Source: Pseudomonadota bacterium
GTDB lineage: Bacteria; Pseudomonadota; Alphaproteobacteria; Rhizobiales; Beijerinckiaceae
Direction: 5' to 3'
DNA length: 28,455 nucleotides
NCBI GenBank assembly: GCA_023423995.1
Contig: JAFAEL010000272.1
Location: forward strand, 1 to 28,455
Shown one piece after another: positions 16,731 through 24,250 of the stretch. The notes beneath the pieces were generated by a model. The model ran no database searches. It was not told the DNA's origin and saw only the letters and a program-made list of their open reading frames with translations. Position numbers and translations under genes: made by a program. Each line of letters starts with the position of its first letter. Positions within the stretch are counted from its first letter, which is position 1.

Positions 16731-17348
16731 ATGGCTGTTGAAGGACGTGAGCGGGCGCGCGAGCTGGAGGCCGGCGCCCAGGTGCTGTCCGGGCAGCTCG
16801 GCAAGACCATCCAGCGGCTGCGAAAGGCCTACAGCCTGTCGCTTTCGGAGCTCGCCGAGCAATCCGGCGTGGCCAAGTCGATCATCAGCCAGATCGAGCG
16901 CAACGAGACCAATCCGACGCTGGCGACCATCTGGCGCCTGAGCCAGGCGCTCGACATCTCCATCGAACGTGTCCTGGCGAGCGTCGACGAGGAGCCCTTC
17001 ATCGAGAAGACCTCGCGGCCGGACACGCCCATCCTGGTCTCCGATGACGGCCGCATGCGTCTCGCCATCATCGGCTGGATCAAGACCGTCGAATGGCTGC
17101 AATGGTACGACCTGACCTCCGAGCCCGGCGGTGTTCTGGAAAGCGACGCCCATCAGCGCGGCTCGGTCGAATGCCTGTCCGTGATGGAGGGGGAGTTCGA
17201 GGTCGAGATCGGGGGTGTCGTGCAGACGGCAAAGCTGGGCGAGACCCTGCGCTATCGCTGCGACCGCCCGCATACGGTCCGCTGCGTCGGCGATGCGCCC
17301 GGACGGGCAACCATGGTGTGCATCCTCAAGGCCGCCGTAATGGAGTGA
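16731..17348 (+). CDS. XRE family transcriptional regulator with C-terminal cupin domain
   Basis: The product has 205 residues. The N-terminal helix-turn-helix (about 27-81) reads LSLSELAEQSGVAKSIISQ followed by IERNETNPTLATIWRL, a textbook XRE motif. A linker leads to a small-barrel cupin (about 125-200) with GSVECLSVMEGEFEVEIGG and the RPHTV turn, a likely ligand-sensing domain. Regulators of this build (SutR/PuuR type) usually control a nearby transport or catabolic operon and bind a small metabolite. Here the gene stands alone between thiD (same strand, 69 bases upstream) and the convergent cytochrome b gene, so its target cannot be read from context. Control of the adjacent DMT exporter is possible but unsupported. 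Confidence 0.88.
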   Translation: MAVEGRERARELEAGAQVLSGQLGKTIQRLRKAYSLSLSELAEQSGVAKSIISQIERNETNPTLATIWRLSQALDISIERVLASVDEEPFIEKTSRPDTPILVSDDGRMRLAIIGWIKTVEWLQWYDLTSEPGGVLESDAHQRGSVECLSVMEGEFEVEIGGVVQTAKLGETLRYRCDRPHTVRCVGDAPGRATMVCILKAAVME

Positions 17349-17359
17349 GGCGGGTGCCG

Positions 17360-17375
17360 GCGAGGTAGACCTCGC
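17360..17375. terminator. Possible bidirectional hairpin between XRE and cytochrome b genes
   Basis: GCGAGG at 17360-17365 pairs with CCTCGC at 17370-17375 around a 4-base loop, in the 28-base gap between two convergent stop codons. The position suits a shared terminator. The stem is short and has no T tract. Confidence 0.4.
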
Positions 17376-17376
17376 G

Positions 17377-18126
17377 CTAAGGCAGGCTCCCGCCGAACAG
17401 CTTCACGCCGCCGAGCACGATGGCGGCAGCGGCCGCGAGGCACAGCACGGCCCTCAGCCAGAGCGCCCGGCCGGGGCGCATCTCCGGCTGGTCGGCAAAG
17501 GGCTCGACCGGCTTCTTCCCCGTGATCATGGCGCCGATCACCGGGTCCTTCTTCACGAACTGGTAGAACAGGTTCACGCCGACGTGGATGACCACGAGGG
17601 CGAGCAGGAGGTTGAACGCCAGGTGATGGTAGCGCGACATCGCGCGCTGAACGGGCGTCGGGTCGCCGAAATCGAGATTTGCGAAGGGCCCCCCATACAT
17701 GCCGTTGTTGTCGACCGTGAAGAGCCCGGCGATCGCCTGCGAGCCGACGAAGGCCAGGAGGAGGATGATCATCCAGCCCCCGAGCGGGTTGTGGCTCAGG
17801 TAGGGGCGCCCCCTGCCCTGCAGGAGGTCGAAGCCGTAGCGCAAAGCCGTCCACGGCCCAGTGACCCAGTGGGCGAACCGAGCCGTGGAGGAGCCGACGA
17901 GACCCCAGAGCAGGCGGAAGACGAGCAGGACGAGGATCGCGTAGCCGTTCCAGATATGCCACGTGATCCCCGCATCGCCCTGCTGGTTCGTCAGCCAGGC
18001 ATTCAGGACGAGCAGGACGAGCGCCCATTTGAAGAGCCGGGTCGGGAGATCCCATGCCCGCACGTGACCGGCCGGGCGCTGCCCGGCCTTTCCCGCGAAC
18101 CGCGCCCGCGTCGCCTCGATGCTCAC
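17377..18126 (-). CDS. Cytochrome b561-like membrane protein (cytochrome b/b6 domain)
   Basis: The product has 249 residues and four or five membrane helices, and resembles the diheme cytochrome b subunits of hydrogenases and bacterial cytochrome b561. The N-terminal VRAWDLPTRLFKW motif is diagnostic, but the last residues are normally FHW: Lys33 (codon AAA) replaces the helix-I histidine. Other likely heme ligands are present: His57 (WHIWNGY), His167/His168 (RYHHLAFN) and His181 (VIHVGVN). Such proteins pass electrons between a periplasmic partner and the quinone pool. The GTG start lies 13 bases after the stop of the cytochrome c' gene, so the two form an operon and probably exchange electrons. 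A terminal membrane helix (about 222-245) ends the protein. Confidence 0.88.
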   Translation of the reverse strand: MSIEATRARFAGKAGQRPAGHVRAWDLPTRLFKWALVLLVLNAWLTNQQGDAGITWHIWNGYAILVLLVFRLLWGLVGSSTARFAHWVTGPWTALRYGFDLLQGRGRPYLSHNPLGGWMIILLLAFVGSQAIAGLFTVDNNGMYGGPFANLDFGDPTPVQRAMSRYHHLAFNLLLALVVIHVGVNLFYQFVKKDPVIGAMITGKKPVEPFADQPEMRPGRALWLRAVLCLAAAAAIVLGGVKLFGGSLP

Positions 18127-18139
18127 TGCCGGTCCGGCC

Positions 18140-18574
18140 TCAGGTCTTGATGCGATAGGTGTTGTGGCAGGCCCCGCAGGACTTCGTCACAGTGCCGAAC
18201 GCCGCGCGAAAGCTGTCCAGGTCCTTGGCCTGTGAGGAAGCGGTCTGGATGTCCTTCGCCCAGGCATCGAAGCGGGCCCGGAAATCGGCCTCGTTCTCCC
18301 ACACGGCCGGGGCAGCCGTCGTCTGGCCGCCCGTCTTCGAGTTCGGCGGGAAATGGTTATGGAAGCCATCCGCGGCAGCCGCATAGGTCTTGAGAACCTG
18401 CTGTGCCTTGGCGAGATCGAACGGGATCTCTCCCTTCGCCATCTGCGTTCCGGTCCGGGTGGCGGCCCCGACGCCCTTCATGATGTTCCGCCGGGTCTCG
18501 ATCGGGTCGCTTTGCGCCACCACCGTGGCCGTCGCCGCGACGAGAACCGTCGCAGCCAGGAGAGATCGGATCAT
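18140..18574 (-). CDS. Cytochrome c' / c556 family periplasmic protein
   Basis: The product has 144 residues, with a signal peptide of about 20 residues (MIRSLLAATVLVAATATVVA) and a four-helix mature part. The heme site CGACH (Cys133-Cys136-His137) lies close to the C-terminus, as in class II cytochromes c. Met32 in RRNIMKGVG sits where c556-type members carry the sixth, methionine ligand, which suggests low-spin electron transfer. The start is the ATG at 18574, which has GAGGA 5 bases upstream and begins the signal peptide directly; an upstream GTG at 18616 would add 14 poorly fitting residues. The gene lies between the molybdenum hydroxylase and cytochrome b genes on the same strand. Confidence 0.92.
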   Translation of the reverse strand: MIRSLLAATVLVAATATVVAQSDPIETRRNIMKGVGAATRTGTQMAKGEIPFDLAKAQQVLKTYAAAADGFHNHFPPNSKTGGQTTAAPAVWENEADFRARFDAWAKDIQTASSQAKDLDSFRAAFGTVTKSCGACHNTYRIKT

Positions 18575-18655
18575 TGCAATCCTCGTAAGCACCCGTGTGC
18601 CACGGGCAGGCAGCACTCAGACGGCGGCAAGCTTGGCTTTATTCCAGCTCGAGCC

Positions 18656-20965
18656 TCACGCGGCGCGCCGCACGGGCGACGCCGTCGCAATCGCGGCTCG
18701 CACCGCGTCGGGCGTGGCCGGCATGTCGATATGCCGGATGCCGTAGGCATGGTGGAGCGCGTCCACGACGGCATTGACCACCGCCGGGCAGGACCCGATC
18801 GCGCCGGCCTCGCCCGCGCCCTTCATGCCGAGTGCGTTCGTCGTCGAGGGCACATTGCGCGTCTCGAAATGCACGAAGGGGATGTCCTGCGCCCGGGGCA
18901 GCCGGTAATCCATGAAGGACGCGGTCACGAGTTGCCCGTCGTCGTCATAGACGGTGCGCTCGTGCAGCGCCTGCCCGATACCCTGGACGATCCCACCATG
19001 CACCTGCCCCGCCAGTAAGAGCGGGTTCAGGGTCACGCCGAAATCGTCGACCACATGGTAGCCAACCACCTCCACGTCGCCGAGTTCGGGGTCGATCTCC
19101 ACCTCGCAAACATGCGTGCCGTTCGGATAGGTCGCCTCGGGCGGCGTCCACTTGTCGTCGCTCTTCAGCTCCGCAGCACCCGGCCCGGCCTTGGCGGCGA
19201 GCTCGGCGAAGGAGACTGACCGGTCCGTGCCGACGACCCTTACGGAGCCGTCGGTCAGCTCGAGATCCGCAACGCCGGCCTCGAGCGCGTCGGCCGCAAG
19301 CTTCTTCAGGTTGTCGGCGAGTTTGCGGCTCGCCCCGAGCACCCCGGCCCCGCCGATCGGAATCGAGCGGGAGCCGCCGGTGCCACCGCCGTTGCGAAGG
19401 GTCGCAGTGTCCCCCTGCTCCACCTTGATCCTGTCCAGCGGAAGGTCGAGGGCCTCCGAGACGAGCTGCGCATACGCGGTCTCATGGCCCTGCCCAGTGG
19501 ATTGGGTGCCGATCCGGACCAGGGCCGAACCGTCGGGCTCCAGGCTCACATAGGCGCGCTCGCCCGATCCGCCGGCGCAGGCCTCGATATAGCTCGCGAG
19601 CCCGATTCCCCGCAGCTTGCCGCGCCGGGCCGAGGCGTCGCGCCGGGCCGGAAAGCCGGCGAGGTCTGCCCGCTCGATCGCGAGCCGCATGTGCCCCTCG
19701 AACTCGCCGGTGTCGTAGACCTTTCCCGTGCACGTTCGGTACGGCATCTGCTCGGGCCGGATGAAATTCCTGGCGCGCAGCTCGGCCGGATCCTGGCCGA
19801 CTTCCCGCGCGATGTAGTCGACGAAGCGCTCGATCGCGTAGGCGGCCTCCGGCCGACCGGCGCCGCGATACGCATCCACCGGCAGCGTATGCGTGTAGTA
19901 GCCGCGGATGCGGATATCGATCACCGGGATGTCATAGACGCCCGGCGACATCAGCGAGCCCGCCGTCGGGATGAAGGGGGCATAGCCCGACAGGTAGGCG
20001 CCGATATCGGCCTTCAGGTCCACGCGCAGGGCGAGGAAGCGGCCGTTCTCGTCCAGCGCCATCTCGAGCGTGTTCAGGTTGTCGCGTCCCTGGGCGTCGG
20101 CCATGAAGTGCTCGGTCCGCTCCGAGATCCACTTGACCGGCCGCTTCGCACGCTCGGCCGCGATGGCGGCGAGCGGGTATTCGCGGAACATGAACATCTT
20201 GGTCCCGAAGCCGCCGCCCACATCCGGGGTGACGACTCGGATCCGGTCGCGGTCGACCTTCAGGATCTCGCGCGCGAGCGTGTCGCGGATGCTGTGGCTG
20301 CCCTGGCTGCCGAGCGTGATGGTCCAATTGCCGGTCGCCTCGTCATATTCGGCGATGCAGGCGCGCGGCTCCATGTAGTTCGTGACGAGGCGGTTGTTCA
20401 CCAGCGAGAGCGACACCGTCCGGGCGGCTTTCGCGAAGGCGGCGTCCGTCGCGGCCTTGTCGCCCTCGTGACAATCGAAGGCGACGTTGCCGGACACCTC
20501 CTCCCACACGAGGGGCGCACCTGCTCGCTCCGCCCCGTGGATCCCGATCGCGGGCGGGAGCGTCTCCCATTCGAGCGGCATGGCCTCCGCGGCATCGCGC
20601 GCCTGCGCCTCGGTCTCGGCAATGATGAAAGCCACCGCATCGCCCACGTGCCTTGCGATGCCATCCGCCAGCAGCGGATAGGGCGGCAGCTTCATCTGGG
20701 TGCCGTCGCTGTTCGTCGCGGGCGCCCCGCAGGGCAGTCCGCCATACCGGCTCACATCCTCGTGCGTGAGGACGAGGACCACGCCCGGCATCGCCCGCAC
20801 GTCGGCGAGATCGCCCATCGTGAAGCGGGCATGGGCGTGCGGGCTCCGTACCACCACCCCATGCGTGCAGCCGGCCGGGAGGATGTCGTCGGTATAGCGG
20901 CCGTGACCCGTGACCAGCCGCGGATCCTCGATCCGCGGCGCCGGCTGACCGATTCCGAACTTCAT
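18656..20965 (-). CDS. Xanthine dehydrogenase-family molybdopterin-binding (large) subunit
   Basis: The product has 769 residues and the full large-subunit layout: an aldehyde oxidase/xanthine dehydrogenase hammerhead domain (about 18-130), then two molybdopterin-binding domains (about 145-385 and 410-735). Seen motifs are DVGGGFGTKMF (248-258), AYRGAGRPE (365-373), TGQGHETAYAQ and GMKGAGEAG with the catalytic Glu719. AYRGAGR, not AYxCSFR, places it with form-II CoxL-like hydroxylases and argues against true CO dehydrogenase. Substrate is unknown (aldehyde, purine or N-heterocycle). No FAD (CoxM) or 2Fe-2S (CoxS) subunit gene adjoins it; a cytochrome c' and cytochrome b follow 81 bases later. 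I see no N-terminal signal. The ATG at 20965 has GGAGGGA 9 bases upstream and matches the usual MKFGIGQP start. Confidence 0.92.
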   Translation of the reverse strand: MKFGIGQPAPRIEDPRLVTGHGRYTDDILPAGCTHGVVVRSPHAHARFTMGDLADVRAMPGVVLVLTHEDVSRYGGLPCGAPATNSDGTQMKLPPYPLLADGIARHVGDAVAFIIAETEAQARDAAEAMPLEWETLPPAIGIHGAERAGAPLVWEEVSGNVAFDCHEGDKAATDAAFAKAARTVSLSLVNNRLVTNYMEPRACIAEYDEATGNWTITLGSQGSHSIRDTLAREILKVDRDRIRVVTPDVGGGFGTKMFMFREYPLAAIAAERAKRPVKWISERTEHFMADAQGRDNLNTLEMALDENGRFLALRVDLKADIGAYLSGYAPFIPTAGSLMSPGVYDIPVIDIRIRGYYTHTLPVDAYRGAGRPEAAYAIERFVDYIAREVGQDPAELRARNFIRPEQMPYRTCTGKVYDTGEFEGHMRLAIERADLAGFPARRDASARRGKLRGIGLASYIEACAGGSGERAYVSLEPDGSALVRIGTQSTGQGHETAYAQLVSEALDLPLDRIKVEQGDTATLRNGGGTGGSRSIPIGGAGVLGASRKLADNLKKLAADALEAGVADLELTDGSVRVVGTDRSVSFAELAAKAGPGAAELKSDDKWTPPEATYPNGTHVCEVEIDPELGDVEVVGYHVVDDFGVTLNPLLLAGQVHGGIVQGIGQALHERTVYDDDGQLVTASFMDYRLPRAQDIPFVHFETRNVPSTTNALGMKGAGEAGAIGSCPAVVNAVVDALHHAYGIRHIDMPATPDAVRAAIATASPVRRAA

Positions 20966-20974
20966 GGGGCGCAT

Positions 20975-20981
20975 TCCCTCC
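20975..20981 (-). promoter_or_regulatory. Ribosome binding site deciding the molybdenum hydroxylase start
   Basis: GGAGGGA on the minus strand is 9 bases before the ATG at 20965. It touches the earlier in-frame ATG at 20974 and is inside the frame opened by the TTG at 20989, so both of those are unlikely starts. Confidence 0.6.
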
Positions 20982-21006
20982 GATTCCAAATGTTGGGCCG
21001 GAGGGT

Positions 21007-21026
21007 GCCGGGCTCAGGCGCCCGGC
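21007..21026 (-). terminator. Hairpin after the RND pump gene
   Basis: GCCGGGC (21007-21013) and GCCCGGC (21020-21026) form a perfect 7-bp GC stem with a 6-base loop, starting 1 base after the stop of the pump gene on the minus strand. It is well placed to end the efflux transcript before the molybdenum hydroxylase gene, but lacks a T tract. Confidence 0.45.
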
Positions 21027-21027
21027 G

Positions 21028-24000
21028 TCAATGCGCTTGGCTGGGAACCTCCGTAGTCCGCACCTGCCGGTCGCCCTTCCGCTCGCCGCGGATCCACATC
21101 ACGAAGGACCGGATTGTGACGTAGAAGACCGGGGTCAGGAACAGGCCGAAGAAGGTCGCGCCGATCATGCCGAAGAACACCGCGGTGCCGAGCGCCTGGC
21201 GCATTTCGGCGCCCGGGCCCGTGGCGATGACCAGCGGGACAACGCCCAGGATGAAGGCGAAGGCCGTCATGAGGATCGGCCGCAGGCGGAGCCGCGCGGC
21301 CTCGACCACCGCGGGAACGGGGCCGACGCCCTCCCTGTCCTCGATCTGCTTGGCGAATTCCACGATCAGGATCGCGTTCTTCGCCGCGAGGCCGATGAGC
21401 ACCACGAGGCCGACCTGGGTCAGGATGTTGTTGTCCTGGCCGCGGAAGACCACGCCGGCGAGCGCTGCGAGCACGCCTGTCGGCACCACCAGGATGATGG
21501 CGAGCGGCAGCGCCCAGCTCTCGTATTGCGCCGCGAGCACCAGGAAGACGAACAGCACGCCGAGCGCGAAGATGAAGATCGCCGTGTTGCCCGTCGCGCG
21601 CTCCTGGAAGGCGAGTTCCGTCCACTGGTAGCTGGTCCCCGGCGGAAGCTGCGAGGCGATGCCCTCCATGGCCGTCAGGCCCGTGCCGGACGACACGCCG
21701 CGCGCCGTGTCGCCCTGGATCGGCACGGAGGTGTACATGTTGTAGCGCTGGACGAGGTCGGCGCCGGCCGTGTCGCGGATGCTGACCAGCGAGCCGAGCG
21801 GAACGAGCGCACCCGAGTTGGAGCGGACCTTCAGCTGCAGGATGTCGTCCCGCTCCTGCCGGAAGCGCTCATCCGCCTGCACCCGCACCTGATAGACGCG
21901 CCCGAACACGTTGAAGTCGTTCACGTAAGCGCCGCCGAGATTGACCTGGAGGGTCGAGAAGATGGCGTTCAGCGGCACGTCCAGCATGCGCGCCTTCACG
22001 CGGTCGATGTCCAGGTAGATCTGCGGCGTGTTGTTGCCGAAGGTCGTGAACACGCGCGTCAGGTTCGGGTTCTGGTTCGCCTGTCCGATGACCTCGCTGG
22101 TCGCGGCGAGCAGCGGTCCGAGGCCGTTTCCTGCGACGTCCTGGAGCTGCATCTTGAAGCCGCCCGCATTGCCGAGGCCCTGAACGGGGGGCGGCGGGAG
22201 CGCGAAGATCATCGCATCCTGGATGACCGCGAGCTTCTGGATCACCTGCCCTGCCAGCGCCTGGGCGCTGAGCTCGGGCGTGGTGCGCTCCTCGAAAGGC
22301 TTCAGCGGCAGGAACATCACGCCGCCGCTGGGCGTGTTCGTGAAGGTCGCGCCGTCGAAACCCGCGATCGAGATGACGTTCGCGATACCGGGGATGTCCT
22401 TGATGATCCCCTCGGCCTTCTTCATCACCTCGTCCGTGCGGTTCAGAGAGGAACCGGGCGGAAGCTGGACGACGGCGATGAGGTAGCCCTTGTCCTGGGC
22501 CGGGATGAAGCCGGTCGGCGTGGTGCGGGCGAGGAACACCGTGCCGCCGATCAAGCCGCCATAGATGAGCAGCATGACCGCCAGCATCAGCTTATGGCCG
22601 ACGAGGCTCCGCACGCTGACCGAGTAGCCGTTCGACGTCTTGTCGAAGGCCCTGTTGAAGCCGTTCGCGAGCCCGCCGCCGATACGGGCGAAGATGTTGC
22701 GGCGCTCATGCCCATTGCGGTGCGGCTTCAGGAGAAGCGCGCAGAGCGCGGGCGAGAGGGTCAGCGAGTTGAAGGCCGAGATGATCGTCGCGGCCGCGAT
22801 CGTGAGCGCGAACTGGCGATAGAACTGGCCCGAGATGCCTGGGATGAAGGCGGTCGGGATGAACACCGCCGAGAGCACGAGCGCGATGGCGATCACGGCG
22901 CCGCCGACCTCGTCCATCGTGATGTGGGCCGCCTCGCGCGGCGTCTTCCCCTCGGCGATGTTGCGCTCGACGTTCTCCACCACGACGATCGCATCGTCGA
23001 CCACGATGCCGATGGCGAGGACGAGCCCGAACAGCGTGAGGTTGTTCAGCGAGAACCCGAAAGCGCTCATCACCGCGAAGGTGCCGATGAGCGACACCGG
23101 GATCGCGATGATCGGGATGATCGCGGTTCGCCAGCTCTGCAGGAACACGATCACGACGATGACGACGAGCGCGACCGCCTCGAACAGGGTCTTGTAGACC
23201 TCCCGCACGGACTCGGCGATGAACTCCGTCGGATTGTAGGCGATCCGGTATTCGAGCCCGGGCGGGAAGGTGCTGCTGAGCTCCTTCATCTTGGCGATGA
23301 TGGAATCCGCAGCATCCAGCGCGTTGGTGCCGGGGCGCTGGAACACGCCGATGCCGATGGCCGGCTTCCCGTCCAGATACGAGTTGGAGCTGTAGTCCCG
23401 GGCCGCGAGCTCGACCTTCGAGACGTCCCGCATGCGCACGAGACGGCCGTTTGTCGACTTGACGATCACGTCCTCGAACTGCCGGACGTTGTCGAAGCGC
23501 CCCTGCGTCTGCACGGTCAACTGGAAGGCGTTGCCCGGAGCGGAGGGCGCGGCGCCGAGAGAGCCGCCGGCGACCTGGATGTTCTGCTCCTGCAGGGCCG
23601 CCATGATGTCGGTCGTCGTGAGACCATAGGCGGAGAGCCGGTCGGGGTTCAGCCACACCCGGAGCGCATATTCCCGCGCGCCGAACACGATGACGTCGCC
23701 CACGCCGTCGAGGCGCAGGAGCTCGTCACGGACCCGGATCAGCGCGTAGTTGGAGATGTAGAGCTCGTCGAACGCATTGTTCGGCGAGAGCATGTGGACG
23801 ACCATCAGGAAGTCCGACGAGGCCTTTCTCGTCGTGACGCCCAGGGCGCGCACTTCGGCCGGCAGGCGCGGCTGCGCCGTTGCCACCCGGTTCTGGACGA
23901 GCACGTTGGCCTGGTCGAGATCCGTCCCTGGCTGGAACGTGATCGTCAGCTGCATGCTGCCGTCGCCGGTCGAGTACGAGGACATGTAGAGCATGTTCTC

Positions 24001-24222
24001 GACGCCGTTCACCTCCTGCTCGATGGGGGTGGCGACGGTTGCCGCGACCGTCTCGGCATTAGCGCCCGGATAGGTCGCCCGGACGGTGATCGTCGGCGGG
24101 GCGATCTCGGGATACTGCGCCACCGGCAGGCGCGCGTAGGCCACGTACCCAATGAGGACGAGGACGATGGACAGAACCGACGCGAAGATCGGCCGGTCCA
24201 CGAAGAAGTGCGCGAATCTCAT
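21028..24222 (-). CDS. RND efflux pump, HAE1 family inner-membrane transporter (AcrB/MexB-like)
   Basis: The product has 1,064 residues (AcrB has 1,049). It starts with the classic MRFAHFFVDRPIFASVLSIV first helix and has twelve predicted membrane helices with two large periplasmic loops. The proton-relay aspartates are present as Asp409-Asp410 in GIVVDDAIVVVENVER, and the relay lysine is in GLAAKNAILIVEFAKQ (about residue 946). These mark a hydrophobic/amphiphilic drug exporter driven by proton motive force. The frame runs upstream to 24348, but those 42 Arg/Ser-rich residues overlap the adaptor gene and precede the real start at 24222. The gene follows its adaptor by 28 bases. A TolC/OprM-type channel must be encoded elsewhere. 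Confidence 0.95.
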   Translation of the reverse strand: MRFAHFFVDRPIFASVLSIVLVLIGYVAYARLPVAQYPEIAPPTITVRATYPGANAETVAATVATPIEQEVNGVENMLYMSSYSTGDGSMQLTITFQPGTDLDQANVLVQNRVATAQPRLPAEVRALGVTTRKASSDFLMVVHMLSPNNAFDELYISNYALIRVRDELLRLDGVGDVIVFGAREYALRVWLNPDRLSAYGLTTTDIMAALQEQNIQVAGGSLGAAPSAPGNAFQLTVQTQGRFDNVRQFEDVIVKSTNGRLVRMRDVSKVELAARDYSSNSYLDGKPAIGIGVFQRPGTNALDAADSIIAKMKELSSTFPPGLEYRIAYNPTEFIAESVREVYKTLFEAVALVVIVVIVFLQSWRTAIIPIIAIPVSLIGTFAVMSAFGFSLNNLTLFGLVLAIGIVVDDAIVVVENVERNIAEGKTPREAAHITMDEVGGAVIAIALVLSAVFIPTAFIPGISGQFYRQFALTIAAATIISAFNSLTLSPALCALLLKPHRNGHERRNIFARIGGGLANGFNRAFDKTSNGYSVSVRSLVGHKLMLAVMLLIYGGLIGGTVFLARTTPTGFIPAQDKGYLIAVVQLPPGSSLNRTDEVMKKAEGIIKDIPGIANVISIAGFDGATFTNTPSGGVMFLPLKPFEERTTPELSAQALAGQVIQKLAVIQDAMIFALPPPPVQGLGNAGGFKMQLQDVAGNGLGPLLAATSEVIGQANQNPNLTRVFTTFGNNTPQIYLDIDRVKARMLDVPLNAIFSTLQVNLGGAYVNDFNVFGRVYQVRVQADERFRQERDDILQLKVRSNSGALVPLGSLVSIRDTAGADLVQRYNMYTSVPIQGDTARGVSSGTGLTAMEGIASQLPPGTSYQWTELAFQERATGNTAIFIFALGVLFVFLVLAAQYESWALPLAIILVVPTGVLAALAGVVFRGQDNNILTQVGLVVLIGLAAKNAILIVEFAKQIEDREGVGPVPAVVEAARLRLRPILMTAFAFILGVVPLVIATGPGAEMRQALGTAVFFGMIGATFFGLFLTPVFYVTIRSFVMWIRGERKGDRQVRTTEVPSQAH

Positions 24223-24250
24223 GGGTATCTGCTCTGGGCGCTCGCGCGCC

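Noticed and set aside
18656..20965. Carbon monoxide dehydrogenase (coxL)
   Set aside because: The active-site loop reads AYRGAGR (form II) and not AYxCSFR (form I), and coxM/coxS are absent.
19484..21124. Plus-strand frame of 546 codons opposite the molybdenum hydroxylase
   Set aside because: Antisense shadow in high-GC DNA; the minus strand holds all family motifs.
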